Part shown: positions 15,964 through 22,012 of the stretch, piece after piece
Numbering within the stretch: the first letter of the stretch is position 1
Layout of the letters: each line of letters starts with the position of its first letter
NCBI GenBank assembly: GCA_913042885.1
Contig: CAJWLW010000048.1
Span: forward strand, 1 to 22,012
Source: an uncultured Lentisphaeria bacterium
GTDB taxonomy: Bacteria > Verrucomicrobiota > Lentisphaeria > JABSQK01 > CAJWLW01
Direction: 5' to 3'
Length of the DNA stretch: 22,012 nucleotides
Notes under the pieces: generated by a model
Database searches by the model: none
What the model was told of the DNA's origin: nothing
Seen by the model: the letters and a program-made list of their open reading frames with translations, nothing else
Made by a program: the position numbers and the translations under genes

Positions 15964-18900
15964 ATGGCGCGGTATTTGGCAAGGTATTTCATGGCGGCGG
16001 TCATCCTGGTGCTGTGCAGTCCAGGGCTCGCCGCCGCGGCCGAGGATGTCCTGCTGTTTGATGACTTCGACAAACCTCTGGACCCGGCCACCTGGGCGTT
16101 GCCTGAGAAGCCTCCTTGGTGTGAGAATTCGACAGTCCTGGTCACGCCGAACGCCGGCTTTCACTCCCGCAAGGTCTTTGGTCAACCGATATCGGTTGCA
16201 TTTGAAGGCCTTTACATGACGCAGTCTGACACCCCCAGTGATAACAACAACATCGGCATAACCCCGGGGCATTCCGAGAACATGATCTGTTTCCGGGTTG
16301 CCCATGGCAAGCTCTACGCGGTTCGCCGCCATGAGGGAACAATCTATGGTGAGCCGGACACCATCTCTCCCGGGGAATGGGGCACGTTTGTCGGCAACAT
16401 CGCGACCCGCGCGAAAGACACCAGAGTCAGCAAGCCGTACGACCTGCGCATCGACTGGTGGCCGGGGCAGTTGGTGCGCTACTACGTCAATGGAAAGATG
16501 GTCGCCGAGTATTTCGACCACGTGATGACGACCGCCTCGCCAATCGGCGTCAGAGATGAGTGTGCCTATTTTCGTATCGGGTCTGTCAAGGTGACGCGGC
16601 CGGCCGGGTCCGCTGACGAGATCCTGGCGCAAATGGCGAAGGCGCGGGCGGCCGCCAGGCGCGCCAAAGAGGCGCCGATCCGCGCCGAGGCGGCCGCCCG
16701 GCAGGCGCGCGCCGAGGCGCGCGTCAAGGCACTCGGCCGGCAGTTCCCGCCGATGCGCATGGTCATCGGCGGCCCGTCTTACTGTTGGGGGATCGATCCG
16801 GTCATCAAGACCGACCTGGAACGAGCCGGGATGCAGGTGGTCGTGTGGCCGGACGCGCCGATGCTGACCCCCTCGATCGGTCATGATCTGGCCGATCCGA
16901 TGCACTACAACGTCATCATCTACGGCGACACGTTCTACCATCTGGTGCAGCCGGACCCCGGCACCGGCGAGCTCCCCGAACGCATCAGGAAGCAGGTGCC
17001 GCCGCTGCGGCGATTCCTCGAGGCCGGCGGGGGTATCTGGTTCTGCGGGCTTGGCGAGCAGAACTGGGGCCGCAGCGTGCACGCGCTGAACTATATTCTC
17101 GAGCAGCTCGATCTCGACGCGGCGGTGGTCGGCGAAGTCGTCAAGGACGGCCGGGAGATCAAGGCGCCGGCATCGCGGTATTCGGGCTACGCCTGGGTTG
17201 ACGTCCTGCCTGATCCATTGACCGCCGGCGTCGAGAACCTGCTCAGTCCCTCGGGCGTGGTCTCCGGCGAAGGCAGTATGGGGGTGTGCCCCATCGCCAG
17301 GCTCGGGCCGGACTGGCGCGTCCTGCTGCGCGGCAAGCCGACCGCTGCGTCCTATCCGGCGGTGCAGACGGATGCCGCCGGCCGGCTCGAAGAACAGCCC
17401 GGAACGATTGGGTCCGCCCCGATTCTGTGCGCCGTACGCCAGGCCGGCAAAGGCCGTGTGGTCCTGTGGCCGACCTGGAGCAGTTTCACGGTCACCGGCG
17501 GTTCCGGCGGCATGCTGGTCGACGGTCGGCATGAAGAAACGTGGAGCGACGGCGCGCGGCTGATCGAGAACCTGACGTGCTGGCTCGCCGAGCCAAGCCG
17601 GGAAAGCACCGAAGTCGGAACGCTGGATGCCGCGGCAACCGAATCCGGCGATGCCCCGGTGGATGTTGCCGCCGGCCTCGCGGCCTGGCGCAAGACGGGC
17701 CGGCGAGACTATCCCCGGCAGTTCAAGGGACTCATCGGCGCGCACAGCGATCTCAGTGACGGGCAATCGTCACCTCAAGAGATGATCGCCGCTGCCAGGG
17801 CCGCGGGCTATGACTTCATCGCCTTTACCGAGGACCTCGCCGCCATGGATGCCGACAAGTGGGCGCGGCTGCTCGCCGTCTGCGACCAGGCCAACGACAA
17901 CGACGGCGCCTTCATCGCCTACCCCGGTCTCGACTTCATGGACGAGGCCGGCAACCGCGGTCTGCATTTCGGCCAGCGCTACTGGATCAAGGACGAGTGG
18001 CGCAGTCGCAAAAATCCGGACCGCATCCGCTGGTGGCACAACCTGGCGTACGCCGCCGACGCCGATGCCAAGCGCTGGCCGCCGCGGGTCATCATCCGCT
18101 CGCAAACCAACAACAAACGGCCGTGGTACCAGGGACTGTGGTCCTTCTTCGGGGCGTACTGCTACGAGGCGGGCGAGCTGGTCGACGACTCCTTCCACGA
18201 ATGGCGCCGGCTCATCGGACCGCATGTCTACTTCATGAACACCGCCCTGATGGCCGTGCACACCGTGCGCAGCACCGACGAGATCGCCGCGGCCGCGCGT
18301 GCCGGTGCCTTTCAGAGCTATGTCCGCGCCGACAATCTCGCCCAGGTCCTCAGCCGCCTCCGCGGCTGCGTCGGCCCCATGGGGTACTTCCCAACCTACA
18401 TCTCCCAGGGCCCCGAGATCCAGGACTTTCGATGCTACGCAGCAGTCATGGGCGGCGAAACCAGCTTCGATCTTGCGACGCCGGGGAATGACCACGGCCT
18501 GCTGCATATTCGCGTCCAGTCGGACGCCGGGCTGGCGGAGATCGCCGTTTACGATGGTGAGCGGTTGTACCGGCGGTTTCGGCCCGAGGGCGCAAAGGTG
18601 TACGACACCTTCGTCACCATACTTGCCGACGCGCATCACTGCTACTCGATGACCGTGACCGACATGCAGGGGCAGAAGGCGCACAGCTGGAACGCATACC
18701 TGCAGATCCAGGAGAAGGTACACCGGCGTTGCGGCGACAACTGGAATTGGATGACCACCGGCAAAGGCCCCGGCAGCCTGGAGCCGCCCGCCTTCCGCTA
18801 CCACCTCCTGGAAGTGACCAGCGGCTGGCAGCCGCGCGACGCGCCGACCGATGCCCCCGCGCCCAGGCCGAAATACAGGTGCGAGCAGGGGGACTACGGC

Positions 18901-20220
18901 CACGGCGGCCTCAGCGGCGCCATCAACGGCTACCTGCGGCCCGAAGGTTGTCTGGTCGACGGGAAGCCCTGGCCGGCAACGGCCTATCCCATTGCCGCCA
19001 TGGCACTGTCGTTCGAGACCATCGGCCGATACGGCGTCATCCTCACCGCGCTCGCACGCGACGAGTTGATGGTGCTGCCGAAGCTCGAAGATTACACCAT
19101 CGGCGCTTTCTCCGGTCCCTACGAAGTGGCACCCTCACCGTGGCCGGCTGACCTCAGGCAGTTTGCGCCGATGCAGAAGCCGGGCGGGCTGACGGCCAAC
19201 CGCTACCAGGGCAAGGTTCGTTTCACCAAGAACGTGGTGGCGCCGGCCGATGCAAAGATGCTCCGCATCGGTCTTGGCGCTACGGGCAGTCCGACGGCTA
19301 CTGTGTTCGAGCTGGTGGGCGCGGACGGCGTAGCGGTCCGCCATCGGGGCAGCAAGGTGGCGCTGACCGGCACGATCCCCCAAGGCGGCTACATCTGTTG
19401 GTACGACGCCGACGGCGACGGCGTCGGCGGCGTGATCGCGCTCACCAGCGGCGTGCAGTACAGTTACACGACCGACTGGCAGTCGTGTTTTGTCGAAGTG
19501 CCGTCGCCGGTCGCGGCCGGAACCGAGGTCGCCTGGGACGTCATCTTTGTCTCCGGCAGCGGCCGCACACGCGAATCCCGCTCCGAGATGGAAGACATTC
19601 GCGCCGGCATGGGCGTTGCCGGCACACCGACGCTGTACGAGGTGCGGCCGAAGAGCGGACGCGTTGTCGATCAGCGATACTTCCTGACCCTCGAGGCGGA
19701 GGACGGCGGCTTCTCTGGCAGCGTCGTCAAGACCACTGCCAAACCGTTGCCGATACATCTGCCGGTGATGCTTCGCGGGTTAAACCCGAGATGGAGCGCG
19801 GTGATCCATTACCGCGGCAGGAGCCATCTGCACCGGGCCGATTATTACCGCGACCGCTGGGGGCACCAGACCTGGCGCTGGATCATCGCTTCCTACGAGC
19901 CGCAGGTCGACGCGGTGCGCCCCATCCCCGTGCTCGACGACGGCACCGGCTATTGCCAGGTCGAAACGGACAAACAGGATCCCGACATCTTCATCGGCCA
20001 CGCACTGGTGTGTGATCGTCGTGAGATCTTCATCACCCTGGTCAACGTCGGCAAGGGGGAATGCACATTCGAGGTCAACAATCCGGGCGATCAGGCGGTG
20101 ACGTGTACCGTGCGGCCGGCAAGCGGCTTCGAGCTCACCGGCGATTGGGAACGGCAAGTGGTGTTACCGGCAGGTGGTTTCGCGAGCGTGACGGTGGGCC
20201 GAAGTAGGGGGCCGAAGTAG
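15964..20220 (+). CDS. P2: large secreted paralogue of P1 with an added N-terminal lectin-like domain
   Basis: This 1418-residue protein has a signal peptide (MARYLARYFMAAVILVLCSP, probable cut in LAAA/AED). Residues 30-218 look like a concanavalin-A/LamG-type beta-sandwich (FDDFDKPLDPATW at the start, YDLRIDWWPGQLVRYYVNGK near the end) that P1 lacks. An Ala/Arg/Glu-rich helical linker at 222-260 follows. From residue 264 the protein matches P1 along its whole length: MRMVIGGPS, IWFCGLGEQNWG (Cys361), GEGSMGV, GAHSDLSDGQ (His594, Asp599), DFIAFTED, DEAGNRG, PHP-like VHTVRSTDEIAAAARAG, beta-sandwich, and the C-terminal FVSGS, GTGYCQVETD and NNPGDQAV blocks. In the 54 residues around the SDG motif 42 are identical by hand alignment. 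The N-terminal domain may bind a polysaccharide or cell wall (inference). Function is unknown. Confidence 0.75.
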   Translation: MARYLARYFMAAVILVLCSPGLAAAAEDVLLFDDFDKPLDPATWALPEKPPWCENSTVLVTPNAGFHSRKVFGQPISVAFEGLYMTQSDTPSDNNNIGITPGHSENMICFRVAHGKLYAVRRHEGTIYGEPDTISPGEWGTFVGNIATRAKDTRVSKPYDLRIDWWPGQLVRYYVNGKMVAEYFDHVMTTASPIGVRDECAYFRIGSVKVTRPAGSADEILAQMAKARAAARRAKEAPIRAEAAARQARAEARVKALGRQFPPMRMVIGGPSYCWGIDPVIKTDLERAGMQVVVWPDAPMLTPSIGHDLADPMHYNVIIYGDTFYHLVQPDPGTGELPERIRKQVPPLRRFLEAGGGIWFCGLGEQNWGRSVHALNYILEQLDLDAAVVGEVVKDGREIKAPASRYSGYAWVDVLPDPLTAGVENLLSPSGVVSGEGSMGVCPIARLGPDWRVLLRGKPTAASYPAVQTDAAGRLEEQPGTIGSAPILCAVRQAGKGRVVLWPTWSSFTVTGGSGGMLVDGRHEETWSDGARLIENLTCWLAEPSRESTEVGTLDAAATESGDAPVDVAAGLAAWRKTGRRDYPRQFKGLIGAHSDLSDGQSSPQEMIAAARAAGYDFIAFTEDLAAMDADKWARLLAVCDQANDNDGAFIAYPGLDFMDEAGNRGLHFGQRYWIKDEWRSRKNPDRIRWWHNLAYAADADAKRWPPRVIIRSQTNNKRPWYQGLWSFFGAYCYEAGELVDDSFHEWRRLIGPHVYFMNTALMAVHTVRSTDEIAAAARAGAFQSYVRADNLAQVLSRLRGCVGPMGYFPTYISQGPEIQDFRCYAAVMGGETSFDLATPGNDHGLLHIRVQSDAGLAEIAVYDGERLYRRFRPEGAKVYDTFVTILADAHHCYSMTVTDMQGQKAHSWNAYLQIQEKVHRRCGDNWNWMTTGKGPGSLEPPAFRYHLLEVTSGWQPRDAPTDAPAPRPKYRCEQGDYGHGGLSGAINGYLRPEGCLVDGKPWPATAYPIAAMALSFETIGRYGVILTALARDELMVLPKLEDYTIGAFSGPYEVAPSPWPADLRQFAPMQKPGGLTANRYQGKVRFTKNVVAPADAKMLRIGLGATGSPTATVFELVGADGVAVRHRGSKVALTGTIPQGGYICWYDADGDGVGGVIALTSGVQYSYTTDWQSCFVEVPSPVAAGTEVAWDVIFVSGSGRTRESRSEMEDIRAGMGVAGTPTLYEVRPKSGRVVDQRYFLTLEAEDGGFSGSVVKTTAKPLPIHLPVMLRGLNPRWSAVIHYRGRSHLHRADYYRDRWGHQTWRWIIASYEPQVDAVRPIPVLDDGTGYCQVETDKQDPDIFIGHALVCDRREIFITLVNVGKGECTFEVNNPGDQAVTCTVRPASGFELTGDWERQVVLPAGGFASVTVGRSRGPK

Positions 20221-20221
20221 G
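20196..20221 (+). repeat. 13-bp tandem duplication at the P2 stop codon
   Basis: GGGCCGAAGTAGG occurs twice without a gap. The second copy supplies the TAG that ends P2. With one copy only, the reading frame would run past this point. P1 ends at the equivalent position without such a repeat. Confidence 0.8.
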
Positions 20222-20381
20222 GCACTGATAGGAAATTGGGCATGGTTCACGGGTCGGATGAGCTGTCCGTCGGGGCGTCCGCGTGTTTGAGATTGATGGT
20301 GGTAACCGCCTCGAAGCTCGTCCGCAGCAGTTCAAGACAGACAGAGCCGTCCCAACCAACCGAACGCGAACACCACATACG
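20222..20381 (+). other. intergenic gap before the transporter
   Basis: These 160 bases lie between P2 and the transporter. They show no good promoter, terminator or ribosome-binding site. Open frames cross it on both strands, but neither gives a recognisable protein. Confidence 0.35.
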
Positions 20382-21230
20382 ATGATCACAGCTGCCTACA
20401 TCTTTGTTAATGCCTTTCTGCAGACCTGCAACGCCAGCACGTGTCGCTATATATCCGCCCGTTCCGAGTCCTCCTGTGTGTCGGCGACGCTGAGCTTCTT
20501 CGTCTCCTCTCTGTACTGCGGTGTTTACTTCCTTTATACAGGAGATCGGCCCGAAACCTGGGGGGTGGTGCTGGCAACGAGCGCTTTTACCGGCATTTTC
20601 TACGGCGCTTCCTATCTTGTCGTGCTGGCGACCATGAAGGCGCGCGGCATGGCGATCGCGTTGGCCGTCGGAAACCTCTCCCTGTTTGTCCCCGTTGTCG
20701 TCGGCATCGGTTTCGGAGAGCGTCTCAGTGCCTGGCAGTATCTGGGGCTCGCGATGACCGCTGGTGCCGTGCCGCTGTTGTCGCTGGCGACGGTGACGGG
20801 GGAGGGTATCTCTGAGCGTCCGTCCTGGAAGTTGATCACCGTTTTCTTCGTCTTGCAGGGCTGTGGTATGAGCGGCAATCTGATCGCCGATCGCGTATTG
20901 CCCGAGACCAGTGTGGCATCCTACCTGACCATCCTCTTCTTTGTTGCCGGGTGCATCTGCCTCTGCGCTTGTCGTTGGCTGCCCGGGCAGGGACGCAAGA
21001 GCGTCGTGGGGCCCGGCATGCTGCAAGGCGTGCTCGGCGCCACGTCGACCCTGGGCATCATGCTGGCGCTGAACTTGGTCAGTGCGACGGTTTTTTTCTG
21101 CGGTATCAGTATCGTAGGGCTGGTGCTGAGCGTCACCGTCGCGGTCACGGTGTGGCGCGAGCGGCTGGCGGCGCGTGCCTGGATTGGCCTGGCCCTGGCG
21201 GCTGCGGCCATCGTATTCTTGCATCTCTGA
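20382..21230 (+). CDS. DMT-superfamily (EamA-like) membrane transporter
   Basis: This 282-residue protein is almost entirely hydrophobic, with about nine or ten predicted membrane segments in two similar halves (for example AYIFVNAFLQT, TLSFFVSSLYCGVYFLYT, LAVGNLSLFVPVVVGIGFGERLS, SATVFFCGISIVGLVLSVTVAVTVWRERLA). The segment VGIGFGERLSAWQYLGLAMTAG and the closing WRERLAARAWIGLALAAAAIVF match the end-of-half pattern of drug/metabolite transporters (a charged E-R loop, then a helix), and the length fits the family. Substrates of this superfamily include sugars, amino acids and drugs and cannot be inferred here. It is the only transporter in the window, so it could carry a product or substrate of the cluster. 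The start at 20382 is chosen because the 33 upstream codons are not membrane-like. No clear Shine-Dalgarno is seen. Confidence 0.75.
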   Translation: MITAAYIFVNAFLQTCNASTCRYISARSESSCVSATLSFFVSSLYCGVYFLYTGDRPETWGVVLATSAFTGIFYGASYLVVLATMKARGMAIALAVGNLSLFVPVVVGIGFGERLSAWQYLGLAMTAGAVPLLSLATVTGEGISERPSWKLITVFFVLQGCGMSGNLIADRVLPETSVASYLTILFFVAGCICLCACRWLPGQGRKSVVGPGMLQGVLGATSTLGIMLALNLVSATVFFCGISIVGLVLSVTVAVTVWRERLAARAWIGLALAAAAIVFLHL

Positions 21231-21241
21231 CGAGGTCGGGA

Positions 21242-21892
21242 CTACGGCGGACAAGCCGGGTGAGGTCGCTTCCGGCGAACTTCGTCAGTTTGGGCTCGGA
21301 ACGATGCATTGCAAAGCTCGGTTGAACCGGCGAATGCGCGCCGCCGGGCTCTCCGCGTGGATGCGTTGTGGGATGACTGTGGATTTTTTCTAAAACAGAT
21401 CTCCACGCGATTGCGCTCACGGCCCTGCAGTTTCCGCTTGGCCACCGTCGCATCGTCCAGGGCGATCCAGCAGGTGAGTATGTTCGGATCGGCGAGGGGC
21501 CAGTTGTAGAAATCCTGGTGAAACTGGAAGCGGTCGTTTTCCCCCGGTGGTTTCGAGATGACATGATCGTGCCACAGCCGCAGTTCCGGACTCTTCAGCA
21601 GCTGCTTTGCAATGCCGGTGATCAACGGGTGGCGCACGGTTCTGTCGTACGCCGCATCCCGCTTCCAAAGATTGAGATACTGCGTAATGGCCTCGCCATA
21701 CGCACCGCCCTCGCCGCCGCGGTCGTGTCCGATACTGAACTCGATCGACGAATCATCACATTCTTCCGATTCGATTCGGACAATCCGGTCCAACCCAGCC
21801 AGGAGCTCGGCGACTTCACCTTGCTCGAGGACCTTGCCGAATTTCAAATAACCGTTCTCATCCCAGAATTGGATCTGTTCATCGGTAGTCAT
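21242..21892 (-). CDS. phytanoyl-CoA dioxygenase (PhyH)-like protein, C-terminally truncated
   Basis: This 216-residue minus-strand protein starts at ATG 21892, with GGAAGAAGG 8 bases upstream. Residues 1-150 follow the PhyH family of Fe(II)/2-oxoglutarate oxygenases: EQIQFWDENGYLKFGKVL opening, HPLI..IAKQLL.SPELRLWHDH, and the iron-binding H-x-D (His125, Asp127) in RFQFHQDF, then LTCWIALDDATV. At that point family members continue with a glycine-rich turn, a PGSH segment, and the distal iron His and 2-oxoglutarate Arg. Here the sequence switches to a basic, non-family tail (about 21441-21242), and no frame restores the missing part. It is therefore probably inactive, a decayed gene or deletion product. 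It converges on the transporter gene with an 11-base gap. Confidence 0.75.
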   Translation of the reverse strand: MTTDEQIQFWDENGYLKFGKVLEQGEVAELLAGLDRIVRIESEECDDSSIEFSIGHDRGGEGGAYGEAITQYLNLWKRDAAYDRTVRHPLITGIAKQLLKSPELRLWHDHVISKPPGENDRFQFHQDFYNWPLADPNILTCWIALDDATVAKRKLQGRERNRVEICFRKNPQSSHNASTRRARRRAFAGSTELCNASFRAQTDEVRRKRPHPACPP

Positions 21893-22012
21893 TTCGCTGG
21901 CCTTCTTCCGATTAAGGTTAGGACGTGCCTGTAAACAATTACCTGACAACAGCTCGTCATCAAGGATACGCCGTACGCCTTTCAGCGTTCAGCTCACGTT
22001 TGCTTGCTCAGT

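Noticed and set aside
20247..21254. Long minus-strand open frame (335 codons) across the transporter gene
   Set aside because: It is the antisense shadow of a hydrophobic GC-rich gene: charged, low-complexity, without domains. Its last 40 codons, outside the transporter gene, look more protein-like, but I could not link them to a family.
1..22012. CRISPR array, insertion sequence, integrase or phage genes
   Set aside because: No spaced direct repeats of CRISPR type, no transposase or integrase motif and no flanking inverted repeats were seen, although three broken genes suggest past recombination.

Overview
The window is GC-rich bacterial DNA. It most likely comes from the PVC superphylum, and Lentisphaerota or Kiritimatiellota fit best. 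The strongest pointer is the gene at 1205-2200: a prepilin-like protein with an [21 protein letters not shown] cleavage/membrane segment and a C-terminal H-x9-DG motif, a family greatly expanded in those phyla and often found beside carbohydrate genes. The rest supports this: a long one-strand block of glycoside-hydrolase-like, esterase and Gfo/Idh/MocA genes, with no SusC/SusD pair and no regulator inside the window. The taxonomic call is an inference.

Layout. Positions 1-1200 are visibly less GC-rich. They hold a possible gene end, then a Sel1-repeat gene that loses its family sequence near 806 but stays open in frame, through a 0.4 kb stretch of unclear origin, into the prepilin gene. From 2253 to 20220 everything real is on the + strand with short gaps or overlaps: a GH32/GH43-like five-bladed propeller protein (2253-3767); a 1217-residue secreted protein, here called P1 (3799-7452); a secreted SGNH/sialate-O-acetylesterase-like esterase (7540-8625); two tandem divergent Gfo/Idh/MocA oxidoreductases (8663-9676 and 9673-10662, ATGA overlap); a 776-residue protein with a GH42-like domain plan but no recognised family (10741-13071); a frameshifted, truncated remnant of a second GH32-like gene (13068-13260); a GH116/DUF608-like protein (13490-15820); and a 1418-residue secreted protein, P2, paralogous to P1 (15964-20220). 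A DMT/EamA-type membrane transporter follows (20382-21230), converging on a minus-strand phytanoyl-CoA-dioxygenase-like gene that has lost its C-terminal third (21892-21242).

How it may work (inference). This looks like a saccharide-degradation island. P1, P2 and the esterase carry signal peptides and would act in the envelope. The GH32-like, GH42-like and GH116-like enzymes and the oxidoreductases have no visible signal and would act in the cytoplasm on imported, de-esterified oligosaccharides.

The most novel content is the P1/P2 family: a glutamine-amidotransferase/ThuA-like domain, a PHP-like domain that has lost part of its metal-binding signature, and long beta-rich C-terminal regions. 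The arrangement GH32-like + P1 and GH32-like remnant + GH116 + P2 suggests that an ancestral enzyme/P unit was duplicated and one copy then decayed.
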